Positions 10,501 through 23,000 of a stretch of DNA of 64,000 bases are shown here, piece after piece. The notes beneath the pieces were generated by a model. That model saw only the letters and a list, made by a program, of their open reading frames with translations. It searched no databases and had not been told where the DNA came from. The position numbers and the translations under genes are program-made. The stretch is from Mnemiopsis leidyi (Eukaryota; Ctenophora; Tentaculata; Lobata; Bolinopsidae): positions 66,046 to 130,045 of the forward strand of contig JH152778.1 in the NCBI GenBank assembly GCA_000226015.1. The letters are read 5' to 3'. Within the stretch, counting starts at the first letter, position 1, and every line of letters starts with the position of its first letter.

Positions 10501-13500
10501 ATCAAATGTCACAATAACGCAGGTGCTCATGGTATCAAGGTACAAGTGGAGGGTAAAACAGGCCATATAGTGCTCAATTCTGACAATTATAGATGGAAGT
10601 GTTCCAACCAACAGCAGAATTCAACTGCCTGGACGGCTCAGAGTTTTGTGGAGGACCAGCCATGGGCAGCGGCGGTCTATACTAGTAGACATCCCACAAC
10701 ATGGCCATGGGCTCCACACCCGAACCGTACCGACCTCATTCCCGTTGGCGGAGAAGTGATTTGGACGTCGGAAACCCCTTCTGTTAATGAAACGGTGTAC
10801 TGTCGAAGCGACAGACAGCTACCAATATGGTCAGGTAAAGAGTTTTTGTCGGTTAATTCTTTAATTGTAAAGTCGTAGTAAATGCAGACCTTGTTACCAC
10901 GCAAACTTGATGTTAACTTCAAATCTATTTTGATGCAATGCCTTCAGAATTGTGCGATTCATTGGAGGTGCGAAATGGTGAGGTTTCCATAAATAGCCCT
11001 GTTTCTCTGTCAACAGTGGTCCAAGTTTCCTGCCCTGAGACCGACGGATATATTTTGTTGGGCGATAAAGAGGTGACATGCAGTTCTAGTGCAGAGTGGA
11101 GTGCAAAACCTAAGTGTTTGCAGTGTGGTAAGCACAAATCTGATTTTCTAATACTTACAGTAATCGACCCGGATCGTAATTTCATCCCAAATAAGAGCGA
11201 AAATAAAACCCAGTGAATCTCTAATGTGTCTGTATTTTGAAAGTCAGAAATTATATTTTAAATTAGTTGTACAAATATAGTTATTGCAGCGGTATGACTA
11301 CAAAACAGAAGAGCAGTAGGGAAGCTTTTCTGTTTTGTTACTCAATATCAAATAATTTTTTGTATAGTGGTAAAGTAATTTATTTTGGGGAGGGGTCTCA
11401 AATGTTTAGTATCATATGACAGCGATTGACTAAAGAGAAGTTAGTTTCGGCCAATCAAAACCAAGCAGCGATTCGTGACCTCTTCCCCAAAAAACTTTTT
11501 TCTGTGTCGTTAGAAAGTAGAAAATCTAATCTCACTTGAAAAATATATTTTGCACTCTGTTTGACACAGAAAAGCCTGAGGAAAAGGCTTTTTCGTTTTA
11601 AGAAATTGGTCAATATACTATTTTTATGTGGAAGACTTCTAGTAACTTAACGACTACTATTGTAGAAGAAAAATGAGATCATCGTGAGATGACTTATCAA
11701 TTTAATCTGATTCTGACATTCAATTATATCAGCATTTCAGGGGAGTAATTGCTATTTGAACCAATCGACTTCTGATGATATAATTAACCTTGAGAATGAA
11801 TATTGAATAAAGAAGTCTGGTAAAATACTCGGCCAATACTAAAAATCTTTGCACCTTACCACCCATTATCCATCTTATATAATTACGTCTCCACAAATAT
11901 TATCAATTGTTTGAGTCTGTCTTTGGAGATGTGATAGATTAAATAGGTTAAACATTTTAGCCATTATCCAATCCTTAACTTTACTGACCTGAGAACTGCT
12001 CCTTTTGTCTCCAGAGGACGCTCTTTGGAAGCAGGTTATCTCTATCACACGCTTTTCTCAAAACTCCTTTTTCTATAGGTCTGCCCTCGTACTAGGGTTT
12101 GCATTATCGGTCCAAAATTTTTTATCGCCGATAACCGATAATAATTTTTCAATTATCGGCGATCCGCGATAACGATAATTATCGGCGATAAAATTCGGTC
12201 AGAACAATGAGCCTATTTTCTGTCAATCTTGCGGCCATGACTCATACTTCATGACTTTCGCGACTGTAGATTATGATTTATGAACACTATAATTCTAAGA
12301 ATCAAAACACGTAATATCACAGTTGTAATTTGTATATTAATTGAAAGTGAATAGTGATGTCAGATATACACCACATACACCACATGATACAATCAACAAT
12401 ACACTATACCTACAGAGTACAGTGTTATAATGACAACTTTTTCGTTTAAGTTAAAACGCGTTAAAAATTAAAACGAGCTCGAAACTCTAATTAAACTTTA
12501 GCTTTTAAGGCTTTATTGGAAAAATAATACTTCAGGAAAATCAACATGTCTAAAGACTTGTCTGATAGCCTACATCTTAATTTGGTCAGGAAAAATTCAA
12601 ATGTTTTGATCAGCTTTACTTATCTAATAATCAATCTAGTGAGAATCAGTCGAGTAAGTACTAAATTTTATCGTGTGAAATCAGGAAATTCGAAATAGTT
12701 TTTGAGAAACAGTTCTGAAATTATCGGTTTATCGGTAAGAAATTATCGCCGATAACCGATAATGATTTCACTACGAATTATCGCCTATAATTTTATCGCC
12801 GATATTATCGATTGCAAACCCTACCTCGTACTAATTCAGGTTGAGGTATGTGTAATTATTTTATTGCGATTTCCTCCTCTAATAAATAATCTTCAGTTTT
12901 TAACTCAATGAGAATTGAGACTGGTACTTGGAAGTGACAGTTACACATCACACGGTAATGTAAAGCAATCCACACAAAATTTTCTCCTAAAACAGTAAGA
13001 CCAAAGACGTTTTTGCAAGTAAGACTCTTTTGCAACGTACCTTGATAAAGTTAGGATGCTTCATCTTTACAGGGATTGTCATGGCGATGTCTAAGAGATC
13101 CGGATCCAAGAAGGGAACCCGAACTTCCACCCCACTTGCTAACATGGACTTGTTAGTTCGCAGACAGTCGTAGTAGTGTAGATCTGCCAGCTTGTCTTTC
13201 ATTTCCTCGTGAAACTCTGGGGAGATAACGAGGTCAGTAAAGTTCAGAGAATCATATCCTTAGACATGTTATAAGTTATAAAGTTATAAGACGATATCTT
13301 GATCTTGTTCATTCAATTTCAAGTTCAACATCAAAATTTTCTGCATCGAATTTGGGGTTTTTTCAAGGTCGATAACATGATCAGCTTGATAAGACGTCAA
13401 AATTTTGTCTACATTTTTATGTATTTTGATACCATCATTTCAGATGTTAACATGTTTAGATGTTGCTATTCGATTCAATCCAACAAATAAACAAACCTTC

Positions 13501-15726
13501 ATCGTTAGGCGCGTAGTGGAAGTAAAGATACCCTCCCCACGCCTCATCAGCTCCCTCCCCCGACATGACCATCTTAAACCCCCTAGCTGCGATCTTCTTG
13601 GACATCAAGTATTGTGGAGTTGACGATCGGATCGTGGTAGCGTTAAACGTCTCAATCTTATGTATCACCTGAAATGTGTGTTATTCATGGTCCACTGTAA
13701 GTTAGATTTAAATCATAGCTGCTATAGTCGTATTTTCTGGTCAAACCAGCAAGCGGATAACCAGTACTTCAAACCAGTATACCCGCCTGTAACTAGGTTT
13801 CAAGACATAAACAAAGCTAACCTGAGGAATAGAATCTATTCCCTCCTGCAAGGTGTATATGAACTCATGATGTATCGACCCTATGTGTGCTGACACCGCT
13901 CGTGCGAATTTGAAGTCCGGAGCGTTCTCCAGACCTATCGTGAAGGTGTGAAGTTCGTGTTCAGGTCCCAGGATCCTTCTTGCTAGAGCTGCCACCAGAG
14001 AGGAGTCCAGACCTGAATACAAACGTATGTTTGTCCAATACAATGCTCATCGCTCAACATATCTTGATAGTAACTGACTTTACCTATATTGATATTCTCT
14101 TGTTAAATATCAACTGAATTATTGATTCATTCACTTTCAGCCCATTCCAGGACAGTGGACACTCAGACCTCATGGCATAATGACAAGACTCATTAGACTC
14201 CAGCCTACTTCCTACCAAGATATTTTGTACTGACCGCCACTAAGGAGGAAACCGTTGGGTGAATCACAAGGAATCATCTTCGCGACCGCTTTGTACATCC
14301 CATCGTAAATCCTGTCGTACACTTTCTCTTCATCCTCCACTGCATACACCTTTATTGTTTGAGATTCAATATCAAGACGGTATATTTAATTGTTAACAAG
14401 CGTCTTTGATTTTTGTCTTTTATTTTAATTTTGCGTTTTTTTGCGTTTTGACTTTTACCATAGTCCACAGTACCGTAAAAGCATAAAACTATTTCATTTT
14501 TAAGTAACGATGGTAAATCTTTATCTAGTAATATTGACCAAATAAAACACCGCTACTTCCCATGTAGCATATTTTTATCACGACCCGTTACCTGAGGTGT
14601 CCAGTCCATGAAGTACCACTGTTTGAGTTTCCCCATCTTAGGAGGACCGTGATAGTACATTCTAGGTGGGAAGATCTCCACCACCTCGCACACGTCCACC
14701 AAACACTTCTGTTCGCTGGCGATGTACAGTCGTCCCTCTGTGTCCGTACCCCAGTACAAGGGGATTATTCCTGGAAGTGAAGTTTAGCGGAAACTCGAAA
14801 ATTAGAACTGTATATGTTTGAACCAGGGATGATGAAATTCACAATTGATAACGTGATTCACCGATTCATTTTCAGGTTCACTTCTGTGCTTTTTTGTCTC
14901 ATTTCGGCAGAACATTTATAACTCTACAACGATGTAAAGGTTGCAAACCAATATGATCTCTCGTTATAAACAGTTCTCCAGTTTTGTTGTTGATGACTAC
15001 TGTAGCAAACATGCCGTCTAGTCTTTTAGGTAGTTTCTCTCCGATCTGAAATTAGTAAAACGTAAATTATCTAGGAAGAAATGGGGCAAAATTGAAATGA
15101 AACCCCTGCGATCAAATTCAAATCAAGCCGAATCAAACCATTCAAATCTTGATCTCAATTAATTAAATCAACATTGACCGCACTAAGACAGACCTTGCTG
15201 AAAAGTTGAGGTATCAGCTCACAGTCACTGTTTCCTCTGTTCTGAATCCCGAACTCTGCCTCCAAACTCTTGTGGTTGTAGATTTCACCGTTGGTCATGG
15301 CTGTGTACTCTTGGTACACAAAGGGTTGCCGGCCCATATCTGTCTGGTCCATGATGTTGAGACGGTTGAAGCAGAACAATCCTCCTGGGAAGACGGTAAA
15401 GTAATAATAGATTGTTTCGATATTCCGAGAAATTGTTTTATCGAACAGGTTTACAGGTTATTTGTCCATTTTATATTTGAAATAATTTTTTCGAACTTCT
15501 GTTTTATGGCAAGGGGTGCAGTGGTTACACTGCACAAGAAATTAACAATAAATTTGCACCACCACTTCGCATCAAACCGTCAAATACAGATCCAGAATAT
15601 TACGCACAAACCTGTAACTTCAAGACAACAAAAGTCATCTGGCCCACGATGGTTCTGCTTGTGGGCATTTTCGACTGCTTCCCTTCTGTCACACTTACCA
15701 CCAAAACAAGCAAATATCCCACACAT
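7556..15726 (-). CDS. ASNS: Asparagine synthetase, glutamine-hydrolysing, AsnB type
   Basis: It makes asparagine from aspartate, glutamine and ATP. Exons on the minus strand: 15726-15612, 15384-15194, 15045-14949, 14770-14592, 14349-14235, 14012-13822, 13668-13497, 13216-13041, 12091-11989, 8382-8257 and 7745-7556. The first ten join in phase. The N-terminus [10 protein letters not shown] supplies the catalytic Cys2. NHRGPDD, NGEIYNH and NSDCEL mark the class II glutaminase domain. LLSGGLDSS (229-237) is the ATP pyrophosphatase P-loop, and [17 protein letters not shown] and [13 protein letters not shown] follow. [27 protein letters not shown] and the C-terminal SVACS...RAVHQS match bacterial, plant and fungal AsnB more than animal ASNS. 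The segment usually reading EAYLYREIFEELFP is missing between the last two exons: the phases do not match (1 against 2) and I cannot find an exon for it. The stop is TAA at 7558-7556. Confidence 0.9.
9879..11216 (+). CDS. Secreted lectin-like protein with a sushi (CCP) domain, nested in an ASNS intron
   Basis: Exons 9879-9930, 10067-10252, 10322-10834 and 10948-11216 join in phase to 339 residues. Residues 1-14 are a signal peptide ([14 protein letters not shown]). A short Cys module follows, [16 protein letters not shown] (20-35), of a C-P-x-Y-x-Y-x-G-CC form familiar in invertebrate secreted proteins. Then come further Cys pairs (KCDGSD...LCC...SCPSGNC). Residues ~84-245 look like a galactose-binding-like beta-sandwich ([28 protein letters not shown]-rich turns). 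Residues ~251-310 are one CCP domain ([18 protein letters not shown]...AEWSAKPKC). The last exon reads to TGA at 11214-11216. A good donor (TGTG|GTAAGC at 11127/11128) could instead splice to an exon I cannot find. The gene lies wholly inside the intron between ASNS exons 9 and 10, on the opposite strand. Extracellular sugar or surface recognition is inferred. Confidence 0.78.
12085..12831. mobile_element. Non-autonomous hAT-like element with 8-bp target duplication
   Basis: The element is 12093-12823 (731 bp). Its ends are inverted (TAGGGTTTGCA left, TGCAAACCCTA right), and it is flanked by exact 8-bp direct repeats CCTCGTAC at 12085-12092 and 12824-12831. Sub-terminal palindromes of the TTATCGGCGATAA type recur at both ends. 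An 8-bp duplication and a TAGGG end are hallmarks of hAT transposons. No transposase is encoded, so it is non-autonomous. It sits at the 3' end of the intron before ASNS exon 9 and touches the acceptor. Confidence 0.8.
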
Positions 15727-17653
15727 AATGCTACTTGGAGTGGAAGAGGCTATCAGTCAGTAAATTGTTTGTTGCGTTTTAACGATTTCTGTTGGGAACC
15801 TTAAAAATTTTCAAAAAAAGAAAAAAAATGTGGAGAGTGTGAGCGCCAATTGGCAAAATGCACAAAATTTACGAAAAAATTCAAACAATCGCACATGCCC
15901 TAAACATATGCTAAAGGAGACAAGTTTCGGCAGGTATGTGTATATATATCGGGCATGTTAACTTTAGGATAAATCTGGATTTCGATAACAATGAATAAGA
16001 TCTCTCACAAACTTTAAAGCCTCTTACAAACTGCACAACTGCAAGTCAAACATGATGCAGGTCTTGAAAAACCTGTTGTAACTAGAATATATTCGGGTTC
16101 GAATGCAAACTTTCCGATTAATAGAGTTACAGATAATTGAGCCGAGTTGAAGCACGTCATCCCGCACAACATGGCACGTCAAAATTCTGAATGCTCACGA
16201 AGTATGCAATATGCACTTTCATCACATTGTATAGACTAGAGCATAATATTATGCGGGTTATATTGTACATCGTGTTGTGTATGAATGTGTACTCAACCAT
16301 GGCGTCATTGCTGCAGAATCAGAATTTAATAATTTTTGTACCACTATTTAGAGGTCAATACAAATCTTATCCCGTATCGGGGAAGAACTGCTATCAAGGC
16401 AAATAGAAACAGGGTATTCTGGAAAACACTGTTCATATACAATAAGTTAAACGGCCTATATCTATGAACTAATGACCTCGACTGTAGCTAAATAAACCCG
16501 TGCGGAACTACATTGCGACTGTTATGTGTTATTAAAGATTGTAAGCAAATACCGGCACCCTGTTAGCTGCAGTGCTAGCTGTTTATATTCGGTAGAATCC
16601 GTTTAATAGAGAGCTAGACTGTATAGAGAGCTTTACTCTAAGCACGGACATGTGCACCATGAAGATCTCTCGACACAAGAACGAGAAGGTTGAATTAGTA
16701 GCAGGGACTGGGAGCAGGGAGGCCGGAGCATGGAGGAGTGACGTAGTAAGATAGGTGAGGAGGAAGAAGGGGAGAGAAGAGAGAATTTGTTTAACCGATC
16801 GCAGGACGGTTAACGTGTATAAAAATAATAAATATTATTAGCCTTTCACATTACAAGTTACTGTTACTATAAAGCTTCTATAGGCGTCGTCTGTCTCTAA
16901 ATCTAAAGTAATTTCCTAAAAATTGAAGTGTCAATCCGTGGGTCGTATTCCGGGCAACGCAAAGCTCACATGAAATGCAATTGAAGTACTCTAAGGGATC
17001 AACCTGTCACACGATTCGATAACAGAAAAATCACACCCAAAACATAATTTTGATCGCGAAAATGTGCTGCTTTTTTAAGCACGCCCCTGATGACGTGTCT
17101 ACGGGCCAGGTGCGTGTCAAATAATTATCCGCCATCAGAATCAGATAGCCTGATCACACATCACTGAAATCTCCGGTTTCCATCTTGTGTGACATACTAT
17201 ATCAGTTATTGGAGTCTGAAAATTTGGTTATCTTCAGAACTCTGGTAAAACAATTTAACTTAACCTGGTTTGTATTTCTACCGAAAAGTTGTTCAGCAAG
17301 TAACTAGTATGTGAAAAACTTGCCGTAGGTTACGGATGGCGGGTTACAGATGCCGGCAGTCACCGGTACATGGAACTGATGGCCTTTTAAAAATTCAGAA
17401 TATTCAGCTGCAGCCAAAAGATATGATATGCTACTAAATGCTTCAATGACTGTCTTTTGTCCAGTTGGTTTAGTTACTTATCCCAAATTAGAATCGGTCA
17501 GCTTAAAGTAAAACAGTACAAATCCAGAAATCTTATCAACAAAATGACAAAACCTTTTATATTTAGACGTTCTGTTTTTATCTCAAATAATTTAAGAATT
17601 TAGAATCAAGAATTACACTTTTTCACCGACCCCAGCCTTATCCCTCTCCCTCA
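15727..17653. other. Intergenic stretch upstream of asparagine synthetase
   Basis: It should contain the ASNS promoter, since the gene starts at 15726 and runs left. AT-rich, with no exon or repeat family that I can support. Confidence 0.45.
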
Positions 17654-18019
17654 CTAAATAATTCCCCAGGTGCAAAGCGGCGATTCTGTGCAGACTGTCT
17701 TATGGACCGGGTCTTTAGTACCAGATGTTAAGAAGATGGGATACGAAAGTACCTGTACCGCATATCTATTGATGATGACTGATGAGCATACTGCAACTGC
17801 ACACGCAGCTACTAGTACTATCCACATGTATTTGAAACACTGTGACTGAGGAGTATCCTGTAGAAGATTATACTGAAGAAGATTATACTGAAGAACAGTT
17901 CTTCTCCAAACCACCGCCTGATCGACTTCGCTAATCAGATAACGAAGCTTACTAAGTAAGTTCATCTCATGTTTTCCATCAAATCGCCTCCAGTTATTTA
18001 TAAAATCATCATTATCCAA
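17654..18019 (-). CDS. Hypothetical small membrane protein (doubtful)
   Basis: A 121-residue open frame starting MDNDDFINNWRRFDGKH. It has one hydrophobic stretch at about residues 64-84 (YMWIVLVAACAVAVCSSVII) after a soluble N-terminal part, as in a type II membrane protein. A 15-bp tandem duplication gives LQYNLLQYNLLQ. Within it, TTCTACAG|GATACT and GTACAG|GTACTT would also make a good 105-bp internal exon, so the frame could be one exon of a larger gene. No homologue recognised. Confidence 0.3.
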   Translation of the reverse strand: MDNDDFINNWRRFDGKHEMNLLSKLRYLISEVDQAVVWRRTVLQYNLLQYNLLQDTPQSQCFKYMWIVLVAACAVAVCSSVIINRYAVQVLSYPIFLTSGTKDPVHKTVCTESPLCTWGII

Positions 18020-18827
18020 TCATGATCACTTACACGCAAGCTGCTGGCAGTTCACCATTTGAGTGGCTCGTAATTTTAGTACTTCCTCCCTGACTTTTTC
18101 GCCCAATTTTCACGTAAATCGACAGGAGCCGTCTTTTTGTCTGTACGCCGGATGTTGATGAGAACAGAATTCGGCTATCCGAGCATTAGGCTAATTTGCT
18201 GATGGAGATTGCAACCAGTTGTCATTTTGTTATACATCGAAATCATCAATCAGATGATTGGTATAAGTCATAAAATTAGATGTGGCTCTAGACTGCAGCT
18301 GGTCCGACTTTTTGGAACTGTTAGTGTGACGTACATATGCACTCTCATTTAGACTCAGAGTACGGTATTCGGTAACAATTAAACTTTTTAAGCGTTCTAA
18401 GTTCATTGGTCTGGAGAGCTCTAGTTCATTTGGATCGTAAGATCGAGGAATTGCTTTCTATTCCTAGACTTTTACAAGATTTATCTGTAAAAACGTGATC
18501 TTAAACTATAAGTTGTCGTTGAAGGATTGTTAATTCGTGTAAAATGATCATCCATTCGGTTCATTGTTAAAATGATTCACGTAAGATGCTTTCATCTTCT
18601 TAGCTTAATCGCAGGCGTTTCAATATACTTCAAAAGTGTTGATTTAGTTCAGCAATTCTTTAAAGCTTAACTGCTGTTATTTTTCAGAATAATTGTAAAC
18701 TGTGTAATATATCAAATAAATAAAGAAGGTGTTAAACATGAACTTGATAATCAATTGTACTATCTCTTTTAAGCCATCTTCTGTGAGAAAATTTTTTTAC
18801 CGATGCTTGTTCATATTCGTAGGAACT
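18020..18827. other. Intergenic stretch, nothing recognised
   Basis: AT-rich sequence before the fold-back element. No exon, RNA gene or repeat that I can support. Confidence 0.4.
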
Positions 18828-20046
18828 ATAGAGAACGGTATTCGTGGGGAAGTGTCTCATATTTGTTTTGATTTAGGAGGTGTCTCCAAATTGTTTTGAT
18901 TTTAGGAGGAGTCTCACATTTGTTTTGATTTTAGGAGGTGTCTCACATTTGTTTGATTTGAGACACNNNNNNNNNNNNNNNNNNNNNNNNNNNNNNNNNN
19001 NNNNNNNNNNNNNNNNNNNNNNNNNNNNNNNNNNNNNNNNNNNNNNNNNNNNNNNNNNNNNNNNNNNNNNNNNNNNNNNNNNNNNNNNNNNNNNNNNNNN
19101 NNNNNNNNNNNNNNNNNNNNNNNNNNNNNNNNNNNNNNNNNNNNNNNNNNNNNNNNNNNNNNNNNNNNNNNNNNNNNNNNNNNNNNNNNNNNNNNNNNNN
19201 NNNNNNNNNNNNNNNNNNNNNNNNNNNNNNNNNNNNNNNNNNNNNNNNNNNNNNNNNNNNNNNNNNNNNNNNNNNNNNNNNNNNNNNNNNNNNNNNNNNN
19301 NNNNNNNNNNNNNNNNNNNNNNNNNNNNNNNNNNNNNNNNNNNNNNNNNNNNNNNNNNNNNNNNNNNNNNNNNNNNNNNNNNNNNNNNNNNNNNNNNNNN
19401 NNNNNNNNNNNNNNNNNNNNNNNNNNNNNNNNNNNNNNNNNNNNNNNNNNNNNNNNNNNNNNNNNNNNNNNNNNNNNNNNNNNNNNNNNNNNNNNNNNNN
19501 NNNNNNNNNNNNNNNNNNNNNNNNNNNNNNNNNNNNNNNNNNNNNNNNNNNNNNNNNNNNNNNNNNNNNNNNNNNNNNNNNNNNNNNNNNNNNNNNNNNN
19601 NNNNNNNNNNNNNNNNNNNNNNNNNNNNNNNNNNNNNNNNNNNNNNNNNNNNNNNNNNNNNNNNNNNNNNNNNNNNNNNNNNNNNNNNNNNNNNNNNNNN
19701 NNNNNNNNNNNNNNNNNNNNNNNNNNNNNNNNNNNNNNNNNNNNNNNNNNNNNNNNNNNNNNNNNNNNNNNNNNNNNNNNNNNNNNNNNNNNNNNNNNNN
19801 NNNNNNNNNNNNNNNNNNGTATTCGTGGGGAAGTGTCTCATATTTGTTTTGATTTAGGAGGTGTCTCCAAATTGTTTTGATTTTAGGAGGAGTCTCACAT
19901 TTGTTTTGATTTTAGGAGGTGTCTCACATTTGTTTTGATTTGAGACACCTCCTTGCAAAATTAGCTGTACTGGTATGTACAACGTTTTTGAGACACCTCC
20001 ATCAAAACAAATGTGAGACACTTCCCCCACGAATACCGTTCTCTAT
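18828..20046. mobile_element. Fold-back MITE-like element with GTGTCTC repeats and an assembly gap
   Basis: The outer ends are inverted copies starting ATAGAGAACGGTATTCG (left 18828, right end 20046). Inside, AGGAGGTGTCTCACATTTG words repeat in both directions. A 129-130 bp block occurs twice in direct orientation (18838-18966 and 19819-19948), with 852 N between (18967-19818). The block differs by one base, so either the element is tandemly duplicated or the gap is a collapsed repeat. Open frames here are mostly N. Confidence 0.65.
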
Positions 20047-23000
20047 GACTCTCCGATATAATTTTTTATAGCATATTTTTAGCGAAGGAAGCTCAATAGC
20101 TGCAAGAGTACAAGCAAGATTTTGTCTTTTAAAGATTGGCGAAAAAGTAATATAAGTTATACTATATATACAATATAATAATTTAAAATGATAAAATAAT
20201 GATAAAATGATCTAAAAATCTTTCTCAAAATTTTTCCAAATCTATCGCTTATACTTATAGATGGTGCTCCGTTTTTCTGAGTCCGCATGATCCCAACTAG
20301 CCTCTAAGTGCGAAGAGGGACCATTTAGTGGCTTCATTGAATCATAACCATTTAGAAAGTACCAACAGATCTTCTCGTACAATATATGACATCCAGCGTT
20401 GCCATGGCGCAGGTAATCAAATTTTCTTTAGATTTTATACTGTCGAGAGCTTCCAAGCAGCAGCAGATGTTACAAAAGTGCTAGAAAGATACGGTCGACG
20501 GCCCTCTCAACCGTGCGTTTTGAGGCACTGTTTGCAACACAATACATATTGTGTTAGATTTATGGTTTTTAGTTCCTTGATGAGTTTAGTTTTAACGTAT
20601 TGGTTCTATATTTTCTCTAAAAGAACTCTAAGTACACCAGTTCAAAAACCCAGGTGCCTCTTCAACGCTGGATGATAGATAATATTATTAATATCAGAGT
20701 TATTGTTCAAACTTTCCTATAGCTCTATCAGTTTTGATAAGATACTATGTTTGGCTAAACAATCAGCTACGTCCTAAAGATGACCGCAACCGTACATAAA
20801 CTACAAAGTCAAACCAACATTATTTTATTACGTCAACACCTTATAAACGTTATCTACACACATAATGCTTTAATAAAGCATGAGGAAACACATTACCAGG
20901 GTTTAATCTCGGCTATAAGCTTGGACGGTAGACAATTTGATGCCATTAATCGGTTTTAATTGAACATCATACGTAGGTCGTAGCCTTAAATTGTAAACAA
21001 ATTCAGACACGAAATATGGGCCTGCTCTTTATTATCTGTTGTAATTGCTTCATGTCGTTTTTAATTTCAGTCGTTTTGAGAAGACTCGAAAATACTGTGC
21101 CATTGTGATACTGGCTCGTAACTATTCAAACTATGCTGAAATTTAGTCAAGCTCTTCATACTACCCGGCTCTGACACCTACCCTAGAATCTAGATTGAGA
21201 TGTTTTACCGTAACTTATTCTTACTATGCTGGTCGGCATGCCCTCAACACCCTCCTAGGGTGGGAGCGGGCTGCTCTGTTCGCTAGGTCGGCAGGTGTTG
21301 TTCTTAACGTCTGACTTGGTGGTTTTTTTAGTTATTTAAACAACACACGGCTTGCCTGCTTGCTCCCTTTGTTCTGATTCGCACCACCTAGAAGCAAGGG
21401 GAAAAACTGTCGCGTTGGTACTGGTATAGCGTTATTCCCATGATTTTTATACGTCCCCGCATTTTGAATTAAGGAGAGCAATTCGATACGCCACCTATAA
21501 AAGTATGGATGCTTGCTGCCCAAAATTGACATGCTCTAGCTTTTATGAATATTGTTATTACTATATGTTTCTCAAGAAAGAGCTTGCTGTTATGTTTGAT
21601 TTATTGCTATTTGTAATAGTGTCCCCCCCTGTAAGTGTAAGCTTGCTACAATTTACCTCTACATATATATTACAGCCGTCATTTTAATCACGAAGGATCC
21701 AAATTATCATGATGAAGATCATCGTGCCAGAGAATTCTTTACAAGCCATCTCTCTCTCGTCAGCCTGTAGCCAGACTCTTGTCAGGCGGCCTGGTAGATG
21801 TGACTATTAATTACATAGGAACAGTTGTGAGGCAGGGACAAGCTCGTTATACCTGTATGAGGCTCTGCCGGGCAGGCTCCCTGATTCATTCCCACTCCTC
21901 TATTTATTCATGAGACACTCTAAGTCGCCTATATTTGTCGAGTGTCAATTAATTAGGCAGTAACATAATGAAGTAATATCAAGGTAGATTCTACAAGGAG
22001 TGAGTGGAGGGCAGAGTGTTCATTTTATAGTTGTGGTCTTGCAATTAAAGCATGGTTTTACTACATCACAGGTGTTTTTTCTCTTCATCATTCCTTCTAT
22101 TTCTTATTGTTCATAATCCATCGTTGCAACGATGAACGTTCGCAAGTCTAATTCTACATCGTATTTGAAGACTAAACAATTAGAAAGAGGTCCAGTTTTA
22201 TGTTCCTGCACAACAGTTTATCCTCGAAACCGTTTTAAAACAAAAGCAGTACTTTCCAATTCCTAAGTCATTTTTACTAATTCAGTTTAACGAGCTATCA
22301 TTTTTACTCCATTTACTTTGTGTTGACGCTTCACTTTGTTTTTCAGGCTGGATAACAGCTGTTATTTCTGGCTCTGTGCATGTAAGCATGTAGTTGATGT
22401 AGTTGGGTTCACCATTACAATTTCCATAACAAGCTATACAGGTGTGCTAACTGTTGTAAGTAAACCCTGAGTGTAAACGTTGGAGTACAATCAGAATATC
22501 TGAATATTTATCGAGAAGAGTAGATAACGGTCAGAGTTTGGGACACAATTTTTCTAATGTTTTCTCACGATCATATTCATCAAGAATTAGAATTTCAATT
22601 AGAATTTATTGACGTGATTTGGTTTCAATCGGCAAAGCTGGGCAGCATTTTAACGTATCTGTTTAGCATATCTGTGTGGCATATCTGGTGTTTTAAAGTC
22701 GAATTATTCCAAAACTTCCCTCACTCTCGATTTACAGCATTTAGGCTAAATTCGTAATTCACCCACTAACATTCTGGATTTTAGAAGCTCTCTCCATTTA
22801 TAATTGACGAGACGCTTAGGAGAATATTTAATACACTGTAAAGCATTGCATGTTCATATCCCGGCCCGTGACCATGAACTACGAGTACGACTCTGAATAT
22901 GTCAGTTAATGAGACACCCGTTTAAGGAAGCGTATTTCAAAACCCGCACCTGTAATACTCTAGTAATGAAATTTGTCTGACCTTCCGTTCAAGTTCAGTT

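Noticed and set aside
18873-19857. Open frames of over 300 codons on both strands
   Set aside because: Almost entirely N from the assembly gap.
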